A DNA stretch of 64,000 bases from Niallia sp. FSL W8-0635 (GTDB lineage: Bacteria > Bacillota > Bacilli > Bacillales > Cytobacillaceae). Both the position numbers and the translations under genes were made by a program. Positions within the stretch are counted from its first letter, which is position 1; each line of letters starts with the position of its first letter. This document shows, piece by piece, positions 46,378-55,884 of this stretch. Location: the NCBI RefSeq assembly GCF_038007965.1, contig NZ_JBBOYD010000001.1:1156501-1220500 (forward strand), read 5' to 3'. Below the pieces are notes generated by a model. The model saw only the letters and a list, made by a program, of their open reading frames with translations. It was not told the origin of the DNA and did not search any database.

Positions 46378-48978
46378 ATGAATGTAGAACAGATGACAGA
46401 ACGAGTTCAATTAGCAATTACAGAAGCCCAATCCCTAGCGATAAAGGAAAGTCATCAAGAAATAGATGATATTCATTTGTTTTTGGCTTTTCTTCATCAG
46501 CAGGATAATCTATTGACTTCCATACTACACAAATTACAAAAAGATCCGAATAGGATTATCGATAAATTAACGAAAGAATTGAAGAAAAAGCCACAAGTTT
46601 CCATTAGTGGTTCTAAGCAAGGAACGGTCTATATAACTGCTGGTTTGCAACAGCTTTTAGCAAAAGCAGAAGAAGAGATGAACGTATGGGAAGATGAATA
46701 TTTGTCAGTAGAACATCTAATTCTCGCCACGTATAAAATAGAACATTCTACAGTAGGAAAGATTTTAAAACAAGAGGATATTCCATTAGAAGAAATAAAA
46801 ACAGCAATAAAAGAGATAAGGGGGACACAGAGAGTGACTAGTAAAAATCCAGAAGCAACATACGAAGTGCTTAGTAAATATGGTCGGGATTTAGTGGAGG
46901 AAGTAAAGCTGGGTAAGCTTGATCCAGTAATCGGTCGAGATAATGAAATCCGGAACGTAATCCGCATTTTATCAAGAAAGACAAAAAATAATCCCGTTTT
47001 AATTGGGGAACCTGGTGTGGGGAAAACAGCTATTGTGGAAGGGCTAGCACAACGAATTGTCCGCAAAGATGTTCCAGAAGGTTTAAAGGATAAAACGATT
47101 TTTTCATTAGATATGGGGGCTTTAGTGGCTGGAGCCAAATTTCGAGGAGAGTTTGAAGAGCGGTTAAAGGCTGTTTTACAAGAAGTGAAAAATAGTGATG
47201 GACGAATCATCTTATTTATTGATGAATTGCATACGATTGTTGGGGCTGGCAAAGCCGATGGAGCGATGGATGCAGGAAATATGTTGAAACCAATGTTAGC
47301 AAGGGGAGAGCTTCATTGTATTGGTGCCACAACATTAGATGAACATCGCCAGTATATTGAGAAAGATCCTGCCTTAGAGCGTCGTTTTCAGCAGGTTCTT
47401 GTTTCGGAACCAACTGTTGAGGATACGATTGCTATTCTAAGAGGGTTAAAGGAAAGATTTGAAATTCATCATGGTGTAAATATTCAAGACCGTTCCATTA
47501 TTGCAGCAGCTACTTTATCCGATCGCTATATAACAGAACGCTTCTTGCCAGATAAAGCCATTGATTTAATTGATGAAGCATGTGCGATGATTCGTACAGA
47601 GATAGACTCCATGCCGATTGAAATTGATGAACTTACAAGAAAAATCATGCAGCTTGAAATTGAAGAAGCGGCATTACATGGAGAAGAAGATGTGCAAAGC
47701 AAAGAGAGACTAGCTGTAATTGCAAAAGAACTAGCTAATTTAAGGGAACGTTCCAATGCCTTGAAGGCGAAATGGCAACAGGAAAAAGATGCTTTGCAAT
47801 CCATACAAGAGAAAAAAGAACAGCTTGAACGGAAAAAGAGAGAGCTAGAGGATGCAGAAAATAACTATGATTTAAATAAAGCTGCAGAATTAAGACATGG
47901 AAGTATTCCGAAATTAGAAAAAGAAATTCAGGAAATGGAAGAATTAGCGAAACAAGAGCAGGAAAATCGCCTTTTGAGGGAAGAAGTGACAGAAGAGGAA
48001 ATCGCTAATATTGTTGCTAGATGGACAGGGATTCCTGTATCCAAATTAGTAGAAAAAGAACGAGAAAAGCTTTTACGCTTAGAAGCAATTCTGCAAGAAA
48101 GAGTAGTTGGACAATCAGAAGCTGTAGAGCTAGTGAGTGATGCTGTATTAAGAGCAAGAGCAGGAATAAAAGATCCGAATAGACCAATTGGCTCCTTCTT
48201 ATTTTTAGGACCTACTGGTGTGGGGAAAACAGAACTAGCCAAAACATTAGCAGCTACCCTTTTTGATAGTGAAGAGCAAATGATTCGAATTGATATGTCT
48301 GAGTATATGGAGAAGCATGCTGTATCTCGTTTAATTGGAGCTCCTCCAGGCTATATAGGGTATGAAGAGGGCGGACAGTTAACGGAAGCGATTAGAAGAA
48401 AGCCTTATTCTGTGGTCCTTTTAGACGAGGTGGAAAAAGCTCATCCAGAAGTTTTCAATATATTGCTTCAAGTTCTAGATGATGGGAGAATTACTGACTC
48501 ACGAGGTAGAACGGTTGATTTTAAAAATACCGTAATTATCATGACATCAAATATTGGGTCTCATTTATTATTAGAAACCGGAGAAACAAATGAGATTCCA
48601 AAAGAAATAAGAGATGGAGTCATGGCACAATTAAATGGTCATTTTAGACCAGAGTTTTTAAATAGAATTGATGAAGTTATTTTATTTAAGCCGTTAACAT
48701 TAGCGAATATTAAGGATATTGTTTCAAAGCTAGTTGTTCAATTGCAAGCACGGCTTACTGATCAGCATATCACCATTGAAATGACAGAAAAGGCGAAAGG
48801 ATTTGTCGCGAAAAATGGCTTTGACCCTAAATTTGGAGCAAGACCACTTAGAAGATTTTTGCAGAAAACAATTGAAACGCTATTAGCAAAAGATATAATT
48901 GGTGGAAAGATAAAAGAAAACGATCATGTGCAGATTGACGAAGAAGATGAACAAATCGTTTTAAAACGTAAAGAATAA
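46378..48978 (+). CDS. clpB: ATP-dependent disaggregase ClpB
   Basis: Heat-shock chaperone that pulls proteins from aggregates with DnaK. 866 residues. N domain 1-145, first AAA module with GEPGVGKTA near 207 and LFIDELHT near 280, middle coiled coil about 400-530 ([14 protein letters not shown]), second AAA module with GPTGVGKTE near 610. The coiled-coil middle and missing ClpP-binding loop distinguish ClpB from ClpC. B. subtilis 168 has no clpB here. AAAAGGAG precedes the ATG. Confidence 0.94.
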   Translation: MNVEQMTERVQLAITEAQSLAIKESHQEIDDIHLFLAFLHQQDNLLTSILHKLQKDPNRIIDKLTKELKKKPQVSISGSKQGTVYITAGLQQLLAKAEEEMNVWEDEYLSVEHLILATYKIEHSTVGKILKQEDIPLEEIKTAIKEIRGTQRVTSKNPEATYEVLSKYGRDLVEEVKLGKLDPVIGRDNEIRNVIRILSRKTKNNPVLIGEPGVGKTAIVEGLAQRIVRKDVPEGLKDKTIFSLDMGALVAGAKFRGEFEERLKAVLQEVKNSDGRIILFIDELHTIVGAGKADGAMDAGNMLKPMLARGELHCIGATTLDEHRQYIEKDPALERRFQQVLVSEPTVEDTIAILRGLKERFEIHHGVNIQDRSIIAAATLSDRYITERFLPDKAIDLIDEACAMIRTEIDSMPIEIDELTRKIMQLEIEEAALHGEEDVQSKERLAVIAKELANLRERSNALKAKWQQEKDALQSIQEKKEQLERKKRELEDAENNYDLNKAAELRHGSIPKLEKEIQEMEELAKQEQENRLLREEVTEEEIANIVARWTGIPVSKLVEKEREKLLRLEAILQERVVGQSEAVELVSDAVLRARAGIKDPNRPIGSFLFLGPTGVGKTELAKTLAATLFDSEEQMIRIDMSEYMEKHAVSRLIGAPPGYIGYEEGGQLTEAIRRKPYSVVLLDEVEKAHPEVFNILLQVLDDGRITDSRGRTVDFKNTVIIMTSNIGSHLLLETGETNEIPKEIRDGVMAQLNGHFRPEFLNRIDEVILFKPLTLANIKDIVSKLVVQLQARLTDQHITIEMTEKAKGFVAKNGFDPKFGARPLRRFLQKTIETLLAKDIIGGKIKENDHVQIDEEDEQIVLKRKE

Positions 48979-48993
48979 AATATTTTTCTAGTC

Positions 48994-49047
48994 TAAGCAG
49001 CCTGAATATAGTAAGAAAGTTATTTTCTGTATTTAGGCTGCTTTTTT
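48994..49047 (+). terminator. Terminator of clpB
   Basis: AAGCAGCCT at 48994-49002 pairs with AGGCTGCTT at 49035-49043, with further AATA/TATT pairing inside. Six T follow. Confidence 0.85.
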
Positions 49048-49055
49048 GTGAGAAC

Positions 49056-49130
49056 AATAAAAAAGGTGTTTAAATAAAATACACGATCAAGTGGAATTCT
49101 CTCCCTATTTGTGCATATTATTTAAACACC
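49056..49130 (-). terminator. Terminator of yjzD
   Basis: GGTGTTTAAATAA at 49065-49077 pairs exactly with TTATTTAAACACC at 49118-49130. On the reverse strand a T run follows. Confidence 0.75.
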
Positions 49131-49152
49131 ATTTACTTAGCAAGTAATGCTC

Positions 49153-49344
49153 TTAATGAGAACCCTCTTCATGAGTAGGTTCATTTGGAATAACTGCTGA
49201 TAAAATGAAAACTATTACAGAAAAGACAGCTGTTAGAATTAGCCCCATTGAAAAATTAAAAGGAACCCCATTCATTGAACCAACAACATAAACTAACATT
49301 TGAGCAAGTAAAAATGTCCAAAAAATTGTCATTATGTAACGCAA
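49153..49344 (-). CDS. yjzD: YjzD, small membrane protein (DUF2929)
   Basis: 63 residues with two helices (about 4-24 and 31-51) and an acidic end. The RYIMTIFWTFLLAQMLVYVV opening and NGVPFNF loop match DUF2929/YjzD, and the place between argF and med fits. Function unknown. Confidence 0.82.
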   Translation of the reverse strand: MRYIMTIFWTFLLAQMLVYVVGSMNGVPFNFSMGLILTAVFSVIVFILSAVIPNEPTHEEGSH

Positions 49345-49630
49345 CCGAAATCACCTCTTTATAGCTTGCTTATCATAATTATCTTACCACATAGTAGATA
49401 AATAATAAATGTGAATGATATAGCTTTCTTAAATTCTTCACTATTTCAAAACATAAATAGTCAACCTTTATTGTGAGTAATCCATTCTTTAAGATTTAAA
49501 GATGGGAAGAATCAATGTCCTTTGGTCATGTAACTCCGCATTTCTTCTTGAAATATAGGCAAACTCCCTTACATTTTAATAAAAGAGACATACATTATTA
49601 AAAGGAAAATGCTAAAAAGGAGTTTTTAAA

Positions 49631-50368
49631 ATGGAGAACCGGAACTTCCAGTTAGATACCGAATGGAACATGATACACTATCCTCATCGACCTAATGGTT
49701 TCGGTATCTTAATTATTGGAGACGAAAGAAATTTTGTTACCGATACAAATAGTTTTTGGAACCAAAATGAAGGAAAGAGAAATTTAATCGAGTCCTTACG
49801 TGATAATGGATATACCATTTTCTATTCCAATTTATACGGGAAAAATTGGGGGAGCGAAAAAGCTCTACAGTTGGCTAAAAGACTATATGAACATATTATC
49901 CGTACAGAAATACTAAATCATCGAATTCATATTATTGCAGAAGGAATGGGGGCGCTAACTGCAATCCAGCTAATGATGGAGATGAAGAATAATATACGTT
50001 CTGTTGTTTTATTAAACCCTATTCTATCTTTAAAAGAACATTTAGAAAGGGAAAAGGAGCATAAGTTTTTTATAAAAAAATTAACGAATGAAATCAGTAT
50101 TGCTTTTAATACAAATAAACATGAATTAATGGATTTATTAAAGGATCAAAAGGAATACGAGTTAGAGGCGACAGAAACACCAACAAAAATTATTCAAATT
50201 TTGCATAATGGTAGATCCTATTATCAATCCCATGCCTTAAAAAAAGCCTCTGTCATTTGGGAAGAAAAAAATTTGCCCATTTTTGTATCCTATGTTTTAC
50301 CAGAAAAACGAAGTGCGATGCCGAAACAAATTGCTTCTTTTTTTAGAAAGTATGAAAAAAATCTTTGA
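49631..50368 (+). CDS. YjaU-like alpha/beta-hydrolase-fold protein, nucleophile missing
   Basis: 245 residues with alpha/beta-hydrolase layout: GILIIGDER near 25, then a nucleophile-elbow-like turn. At that turn, where G-x-S-x-G is expected, the sequence is A103-E-G-M-G107, so the Ser is replaced by Gly. Position before the YjaV-like gene and med suggests YjaU. It may be a non-catalytic member. AAAAGGAG precedes the ATG. A terminator follows. Confidence 0.65.
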   Translation: MENRNFQLDTEWNMIHYPHRPNGFGILIIGDERNFVTDTNSFWNQNEGKRNLIESLRDNGYTIFYSNLYGKNWGSEKALQLAKRLYEHIIRTEILNHRIHIIAEGMGALTAIQLMMEMKNNIRSVVLLNPILSLKEHLEREKEHKFFIKKLTNEISIAFNTNKHELMDLLKDQKEYELEATETPTKIIQILHNGRSYYQSHALKKASVIWEEKNLPIFVSYVLPEKRSAMPKQIASFFRKYEKNL

Positions 50369-50373
50369 ATTAA

Positions 50374-50414
50374 AAAGATGTTGTTCAGGTAACTATTTTT
50401 TGAACAACATCTTT
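50374..50414 (+). terminator. Terminator of the YjaU-like gene
   Basis: AAAGATGTTGTTCA at 50374-50387 pairs exactly with TGAACAACATCTTT at 50401-50414. Confidence 0.75.
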
Positions 50415-50531
50415 AGTCATTTCCTTACCAGAATGAATCAGCGTTACCATTGCATTTCTTAAGGTACTACGAAATATTTAGCATTTGCATGCATATGTAT
50501 ACATTAAGTATTTTTTTATGGGAGGCTTTTT

Positions 50532-51317
50532 ATGAAGAAGGCAATAGTATTCGGTGCATATCAATTCCTCGGTTTTCATATATGCGGAGCATTGTTAGAA
50601 GAGGGAGAGGAGATAATCGGTGTGTCTTTCCCAAACATTCATGTTGATGATATAGAAGATAAAAGGATGGAGATAGGGAGAAATGCTAATTTCAGTGAAA
50701 TAAGCTGGAATCACCTTGATTCAATCCTTCAAGATTCACATAGTGATTTTCTTTTTTTTGACCTATATACAATAGAAAGTCTACATTCTGTGTATGAGAT
50801 AATTAAAAGTCATATTATTGATCGTATTGACAAGAAATTTCTAATTGCGAAAAAACTAGTTTTTCTAGTAAATATTATGTCTTTAGAAAAAGAAAATGAG
50901 CTATTTTCCACAATGAAAGAAGAGTGGAATGACTATCCGATTCAGATGGTACATATGCCTACATTGTATGGACCTTGGCAACCAAATAATTTTTTGTTCC
51001 AACAGTTAATAGAAGGAGAAGAATCCATTCATTTTAGCTTAAGAGAATATCCAAAAGATGCAATTTTTATCGATGATGCAGTAATGGAAGTAGTAAAACA
51101 GACAAAAAAAGGACAAAATAATAATATTCTATTAAAAAGTAATGTAACAAATCATTGGCAAAGATGCTTAGAACATTTAAAATGGGATATACCTGAAACC
51201 ATTTGTAAAGATGTAGAATATTCTGTATATTTAAAAGAGGTAATTGTAATAAATACAAGCAGCATTTCAGCGAATTTAGATAAACAGAGAAAGCATCATT
51301 TATTGTATAGAATTTAA
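50532..51317 (+). CDS. YjaV-like NAD-epimerase-fold protein
   Basis: 261 residues. Residues 3-30 (AIVFGAYQFLGFHICGALLE) look like a Rossmann fold start, but the usual GxxGxxG is altered. YGPWQPNNFLF near 150 resembles the extended-SDR YGP segment. No YxxxK pair is evident. Together with its place just upstream of med, this fits B. subtilis YjaV. GGGAGG precedes the ATG. Function unknown. Confidence 0.65.
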   Translation: MKKAIVFGAYQFLGFHICGALLEEGEEIIGVSFPNIHVDDIEDKRMEIGRNANFSEISWNHLDSILQDSHSDFLFFDLYTIESLHSVYEIIKSHIIDRIDKKFLIAKKLVFLVNIMSLEKENELFSTMKEEWNDYPIQMVHMPTLYGPWQPNNFLFQQLIEGEESIHFSLREYPKDAIFIDDAVMEVVKQTKKGQNNNILLKSNVTNHWQRCLEHLKWDIPETICKDVEYSVYLKEVIVINTSSISANLDKQRKHHLLYRI

Positions 51318-51339
51318 TAGTGTTATAGGAGTATTAATA

Positions 51340-52350
51340 ATGAAAAGAACATTAATGAACATTCGGAATAAACCAATTAGAGGAAAGATTTTAATTATCA
51401 TTCCTCTAATTGTATGTGTTCTTTTTCTTTTCCTTTTTTTAAATGGGTCTGTTGGTAAAAAAGGAAAGATTGAAAAAGTGGGGCTCCTTGTTAGTGGTAC
51501 AGTAAGTGATCAAGTGTGGGGAACAAAAGGCTATATAGGATTGTTAAATATCCATACTAAATTTGATGTGGATGTCTTTTATAAAGAGTCGATTGATTCC
51601 TATACCATTACGGAAAGAGCAGTAAAAGAATTTGAGGCGAAAGGTGTAAATTTGATTTTTGGACATGGTAGTGATTTTGTTCAGTATTTTAATATCCTTT
51701 CATCAAAATATCCCTCTATTCACTTTGTCAGTTTAAATGGAAGAGAACCGGCAACAAAAGAAAATACAACTAATATAAAGTTTGAAAATTACCCAATGGG
51801 TTTCTTTGGTGGGATGGTAGCGGGACAAACGACGAAAACAAATACTATTGGCGTAATCGGTGCTTATGATTGGCAGGAAGAAGTAAAGGGATTTGAAGAT
51901 GGGGTCCACTATGTCAATAAAAGTGCCCAAGTTATTAAAGAATTTGTGAATGATTGGGATAATCGCGAAAAGGCGATGAACCTATTAGATAATCAAATAA
52001 GACAGAATGTAGATATTGTTTATCCTGTTGGTTATGGATTTAGTGTGGAAATAGTAGAAAACATCAAAAAAAAGGGACTGCATGCCATTGGATATATTTC
52101 TGATCAATCCAATATTGGCAAATATACGGTGTTAACAAGCACGATTCAAGATATCCCTAAACTCTACGAACAAATTGCCACAGCATTTGATGAAGGGGAA
52201 CTTCAACCTGGTACTCAATCCTGTGGAATAAAAGAAGGTACCATTTATTTAGGCAATTTTAGTCCAAGTATCGATTATGATATTGTTGAATCCATACAGA
52301 AAGATTTGAATCATTATAAAAAGACAGGAAAACTCCCAAATGAGAAATAA
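51340..52350 (+). CDS. med: Med-like activator, BMP/PnrA-family protein
   Basis: 336 residues. One helix at about 17-35, then a BMP-family periplasmic-binding fold from about 45 (VGLLVSGTVSDQVWGTKGY). The N-terminus lacks a lipobox Cys, so it is anchored by the helix, unlike PnrA lipoproteins. B. subtilis Med activates comK. The gene lies 22 bases after the YjaV-like gene. The comZ gene normally following was not found. Confidence 0.8.
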   Translation: MKRTLMNIRNKPIRGKILIIIPLIVCVLFLFLFLNGSVGKKGKIEKVGLLVSGTVSDQVWGTKGYIGLLNIHTKFDVDVFYKESIDSYTITERAVKEFEAKGVNLIFGHGSDFVQYFNILSSKYPSIHFVSLNGREPATKENTTNIKFENYPMGFFGGMVAGQTTKTNTIGVIGAYDWQEEVKGFEDGVHYVNKSAQVIKEFVNDWDNREKAMNLLDNQIRQNVDIVYPVGYGFSVEIVENIKKKGLHAIGYISDQSNIGKYTVLTSTIQDIPKLYEQIATAFDEGELQPGTQSCGIKEGTIYLGNFSPSIDYDIVESIQKDLNHYKKTGKLPNEK

Positions 52351-52492
52351 AAGGGTTAAGCTTTCAGATTAAAGGGACTAATTTCGAGTAAAATGGAAAA
52401 GATGTTTCTTCATTGTAAGGAAGGGATAACTTGTCTTTATGGGGGAAAGAAAAACATATAAAATACTGCTATTAAGTAAAAGGTGGTATCTA

Positions 52493-52543
52493 ATGAGTGT
52501 TTTTAATAAATCTATTATAATCCATAAAAAGGGGATGGATTAA
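52493..52543 (+). CDS. Candidate 16-codon ORF in the comZ position
   Basis: ATG at 52493 lies 6 bases after AAAGGTGG, an unusually good ribosome site for so short a frame. Product: MSVFNKSIIIHKKGMD. The stop lies in the left arm of the terminator. It could be a remnant or a regulatory leader. Nothing similar is known to me. Confidence 0.3.
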   Translation: MSVFNKSIIIHKKGMD

Positions 52544-52583
52544 CAGTAATCAGATTATTACGAGTTAATCCATCCATTTTTTT
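52533..52583. terminator. Terminator between med and the reverse acidic gene
   Basis: GGATGGATTAAC at 52533-52544 pairs exactly with GTTAATCCATCC at 52564-52575. Seven T follow on the forward strand. Confidence 0.88.
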
Positions 52584-52984
52584 ATAAAAGGGGTTATTTT
52601 TTTGAATATAGGCTTTAAATCATTAGCAGATGTCATAAACATATCTACATTCTTCATAAGGAGTTCAAGGTCAATTTGATTTAAGAAGGTTGCAATCGCA
52701 TCAAAGTTTGCGCTTTCTTCATTTTCTTCATTTTCTTCATTTTCCTCCACCTGATTGGACTTCTCGTTACCTCTACCAAAAATCCAATCATCTCCTTTAA
52801 CTCTTCTCCTAATGGAAGGCTCTTCCTCCGTTAGTTGAGAATGGTCTACATTCTTATTTTTTCTTAAGGAACGACTGTTTGTACCAAACATAAATAGAGA
52901 GAAGTGATCAACTTCTGCTTCTTCTTCTAATTTCATCTCATTTTTTTCTTTCTCATCAAAGCGTTCGTCTTTATGATCCTCCAT
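52565..52984 (-). CDS. Acidic low-complexity protein in the yjzB position
   Basis: 139 residues. A charged N-terminal half (Glu/Lys-rich, with an EEN repeat VEENEENEENEESA near 88-100) precedes a hydrophobic/helical end, FLNQIDLELLMKNVDMFMTS and on to IKKWMD. The end resembles that of YqfQ/YppG-like coat-associated proteins, but weakly. Position corresponds to yjzB. Its last codons lie in the terminator. Function unknown. Confidence 0.6.
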   Translation of the reverse strand: MEDHKDERFDEKEKNEMKLEEEAEVDHFSLFMFGTNSRSLRKNKNVDHSQLTEEEPSIRRRVKGDDWIFGRGNEKSNQVEENEENEENEESANFDAIATFLNQIDLELLMKNVDMFMTSANDLKPIFKKITPFIKKWMD

Positions 52985-53082
52985 GTTCTACCTCCTATAA
53001 CATACGATCTTAGATAAGCTCTTAATATGCTATGAAAAACATCGGAAAATGCTTAGACCAATATAATAGAAAACAAAATATG

Positions 53083-53112
53083 TTGCAAAATACAGGAGTA
53101 ATTTGATAAAAT
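53083..53112 (+). promoter_or_regulatory. Putative promoter of fabH-fabF
   Basis: TTGCAA at 53083-53088 and TAAAAT at 53107-53112, 18-base spacer. The -10 touches the FapR-type site. Confidence 0.5.
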
Positions 53113-53129
53113 TAGTACCAAGTCATAAT
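53112..53129. promoter_or_regulatory. Candidate FapR operator
   Basis: TTAGTACCAAGTCATAAT fits the Bacillus FapR pattern TTAGTACCWRRTMMTAAY at every position, as I recall it. It overlaps the -10 box, so FapR would repress fabHF until malonyl-CoA rises. Confidence 0.7.
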
Positions 53130-53322
53130 AATTGATAATAATATATTACTGTATTAATGTAATAGTAAATTCATCTTATTAAGTCCAGATTGGACAATTT
53201 AGGGTAAACTAAGTGAAACAACACAGGCTTATTTTTATTTTTTAGAATCACTGAGTAATATATAAGAGATAAAAGAGAAAGACATACCGGATAACCGGTG
53301 AATATAAAAGGAGCTGAAAGCT

Positions 53323-54261
53323 TTGGGTACAGGAATAATTGGTATTGGCCGTGAACTTCCAGAAAAAATTTTAACAAACCTTGATTTAGAAAAAATGGTC
53401 GATACAAATGATGAATGGATAAGAACAAGAACTGGTATAGAAGAACGAAGAATTGCAGACGACAATACTAATACATCGGATATTGCATTGGCCGCAGCTA
53501 AGAAAGCAATTGACGATGCTGGTATTCATCCAGAAGATATTGATATGATTATGGTTGCAACAGTTACTCCTGATCAGTCCTTTCCTTCTGTTGCATGTAT
53601 GATTCAAGAAAAATTAGGTGCGAAAAAAGCAGCAGCAATGGATTTAAGCGCTGCATGTGCAGGTTTTATGTATGGAATGGTAACAGCTAAGCAATTTATT
53701 GATACAGACGTTTATAAATATGTGTTAGTAATTGGTGTAGAAAAGCTTTCTAAAATTACAAATTGGGAAGATCGTAATACGGCTGTTCTATTTGGTGATG
53801 GAGCTGGAGCGGCAGTTTTAGGCAAAGTTTCAGAAGGAAGAGGAATCCTTTCTTTTGAATTAGGTGCAGATGGTTCTGGTGGAAAACATCTTTATTTAGA
53901 TGATGAAGACCATATTTACATGAATGGTAGAGAAGTTTTTAAATTTGCCGTTCGTCAAATGGGCGAAAGCAGTGAAAATGTGTTGGTAAAAGCAGGCTTG
54001 TCCAAGGAAGATGTAGATTTCCTTATTCCACACCAAGCGAACATTCGTATCATGGAAGCTTCAAGACAAAGATTGAATTTGCCAGAAGATAAATTATCCA
54101 AAACAGTTCATAAATATGGAAATACAAGTGCTGCGTCTATTCCCATCTCATTAGTGGAAGAGTTAGAGGCTGGCAAAATTAAAGAAGATGATGTGCTTGT
54201 AATGGTCGGCTTTGGTGGAGGCTTGACTTGGGGAGCAATTGCTATGCGCTGGGGGAAATAA
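53323..54261 (+). CDS. fabH: Beta-ketoacyl-ACP synthase III (FabH)
   Basis: Starts fatty-acid synthesis from acyl-CoA and malonyl-ACP. 312 residues. C112 in [12 protein letters not shown], His in [10 protein letters not shown] near 240 and Asn in YGNTSAAS near 270 form the triad. TTG start after AAAGGAG with 9-base spacing. fabF follows after 62 bases. Corresponds to B. subtilis fabHA by location. Confidence 0.95.
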   Translation: MGTGIIGIGRELPEKILTNLDLEKMVDTNDEWIRTRTGIEERRIADDNTNTSDIALAAAKKAIDDAGIHPEDIDMIMVATVTPDQSFPSVACMIQEKLGAKKAAAMDLSAACAGFMYGMVTAKQFIDTDVYKYVLVIGVEKLSKITNWEDRNTAVLFGDGAGAAVLGKVSEGRGILSFELGADGSGGKHLYLDDEDHIYMNGREVFKFAVRQMGESSENVLVKAGLSKEDVDFLIPHQANIRIMEASRQRLNLPEDKLSKTVHKYGNTSAASIPISLVEELEAGKIKEDDVLVMVGFGGGLTWGAIAMRWGK

Positions 54262-54323
54262 AATATCGCTTAAATGAAAAAAACACGTTTATATAAACTG
54301 GATATAGAAAAGGAGAATAGGAC

Positions 54324-55565
54324 ATGAGTACGAATAAAAGAGTAGTTGTTACTGGTATTGGAGCTGTAACACCGCTTGGGAATGATGCAATAACTACCTG
54401 GGATAATATTGTTGCTGGTGTGTCAGGAATTGGACCACTAACAAGAATTAATGCAGATGAATATCCAGCAAAAGTTGCTGCAGAAGTGAAGGATTTTAAT
54501 CCAGAAGATTTTATGGAAAAAAAAGATGCTAGAAAGATGGATCGCTTTACACAATATGCAGTTGCAGCTTCCATGATGGCTGTAAAGGATGCTAATTTAC
54601 AAATTACGGATGAAAATGCTCCTCGTATTGGAGTGTGGATTGGTTCAGGGATTGGCGGAATGGAAACTTTTGAAAATCAATATGAAATGTTCCAAAAAAG
54701 AGGTTATAAACGAGTAAGTCCTTTCTTTGTACCGATGTTAATTCCAGATATGGCATCTGGACAAGTTTCGATTACATTAGGTGCAAGAGGAGTGAATTCT
54801 TGTACTGTTACGGCATGTGCAACGGGAACAAACTCTATCGGAGATGCATTTAAAGTTATTCAGCGTGGAGATGCTGATGCGATGATTACTGGTGGAGCAG
54901 AGGCTCCTATTACAAAGATGTCTGTAGCTGGTTTCTGTGCAAATACGGCTTTATCCTTTAACCCAGATCCTAAAACGGCAAGTAGACCATTTGATGCAAA
55001 CCGCGATGGATTTGTAATTGGAGAAGGTGCTGGGATTGTTGTGCTAGAAGAACTAGAGCATGCTTTAGCAAGAGGTGCTAACATCTATGCAGAAATAGTT
55101 GGATATGGTTCCACAGGAGATGCTTATCATATTACTTCCCCTGCACCAGGAGGAGAAGGTGGAGCAAGAGCTATGAAAATGGCAATTAATGATGCAGGAC
55201 TTGCACCAGAAGATGTTTCTTATATTAACGCACACGGAACAAGCACAGCGTATAATGATAAATTTGAAACAATGGCTGTTAAAGAGGTCTTTGGAGATTA
55301 TGCCTATAAAGTTCCGATGAGTTCCACAAAATCCATGACTGGCCATTTACTTGGTGCAGCAGGTGGAGTTGAAGCCATTTTTAGTGTTTTAGCAATAAGA
55401 GACAGCATTCTTCCACCAACCATTAATTTTGAAACAGCAGATCCAGATTGCGATTTAGATTATGTAATTAATACTCAAAGAAAACAAGAAGTAAATGTAG
55501 CTATGAGTAATTCATTAGGATTCGGCGGCCATAACGCTACAATTGTGTTTAAAAAATATCAATAA
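54324..55565 (+). CDS. fabF: Beta-ketoacyl-ACP synthase II (FabF)
   Basis: Elongating condensing enzyme. 413 residues. C165 in TACATGTNS, with His in [11 protein letters not shown] near 305 and in [11 protein letters not shown] near 342. AAAGGAG precedes the ATG. It shares the fabH promoter; a terminator follows. Confidence 0.95.
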   Translation: MSTNKRVVVTGIGAVTPLGNDAITTWDNIVAGVSGIGPLTRINADEYPAKVAAEVKDFNPEDFMEKKDARKMDRFTQYAVAASMMAVKDANLQITDENAPRIGVWIGSGIGGMETFENQYEMFQKRGYKRVSPFFVPMLIPDMASGQVSITLGARGVNSCTVTACATGTNSIGDAFKVIQRGDADAMITGGAEAPITKMSVAGFCANTALSFNPDPKTASRPFDANRDGFVIGEGAGIVVLEELEHALARGANIYAEIVGYGSTGDAYHITSPAPGGEGGARAMKMAINDAGLAPEDVSYINAHGTSTAYNDKFETMAVKEVFGDYAYKVPMSSTKSMTGHLLGAAGGVEAIFSVLAIRDSILPPTINFETADPDCDLDYVINTQRKQEVNVAMSNSLGFGGHNATIVFKKYQ

Positions 55566-55640
55566 AATACTTCGGTTATTTATGTAATCTTTGTAGGTTT
55601 GTTTAAAAGGCAACTACTTAAAAATAGGTCATACATTAAA

Positions 55641-55683
55641 ACTGCTAGGATTCGATTAAAATCGAGTCTTAGCAGTTTTTTTA
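55641..55683 (+). terminator. Terminator of fabH-fabF
   Basis: ACTGCTAGGATTCGAT pairs with ATCGAGTCTTAGCAGT, small mismatches. Seven T follow. Confidence 0.85.
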
Positions 55684-55712
55684 TTGTAAAAAAGAAACGA
55701 TAAAATCTTTAA

Positions 55713-55727
55713 TTATAATAATTTTAA
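55713..55727. promoter_or_regulatory. Candidate PerR box
   Basis: TTATAATAATTTTAA matches 14 of 15 positions of TTATAATNATTATAA. It is just upstream of the promoter of the PerR-like gene, suggesting autoregulation. A weaker 12/15 match lies over the -35/spacer at 55736-55750. Confidence 0.6.
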
Positions 55728-55734
55728 ATTAATA

Positions 55735-55762
55735 TTGACTATTATTATAAAGTGTATATAAT
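55735..55762 (+). promoter_or_regulatory. Putative sigma-A promoter of the PerR-like gene
   Basis: TTGACT at 55735-55740 and TATAAT at 55757-55762, 16-base spacer. Confidence 0.65.
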
Positions 55763-55884
55763 TAAAACTATAATTCTATTATTTAAGGTAGAAAATTCGG
55801 AAATGATTAACGTTAAAAGAAAACGCTTTCTTTTTGATGGTGAACTAGTATATAAGGAGAAATTACATAGAAAGGAAGAATTCT

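Larger units (their letters stand above)
52985..53322. other. Intergenic stretch upstream of fabH
   Basis: 338 bases without a gene. It holds a promoter (53083-53112), a FapR-type operator (53112-53129), and a perfect small palindrome ACCGG-ATAA-CCGGT at 53287-53300. The rest is AT-rich with no feature seen. Confidence 0.6.
55566..55884. other. Intergenic stretch between fabF and the PerR-like gene
   Basis: 319 bases. Contains the fab terminator, a PerR-type box (55713-55727), a promoter (55735-55762) and an AGGAGA ribosome region. No further gene seen. Confidence 0.6.

Noticed and set aside
46629-47252. Long reverse-strand frame of 207 codons inside clpB
   Set aside because: It is the antisense of the conserved first AAA module, a common result of codon bias. 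No start signal.
52925-52984. Idea that the reverse acidic protein is ComZ
   Set aside because: Wrong strand, 139 residues rather than about 63, and no resemblance to ComZ.
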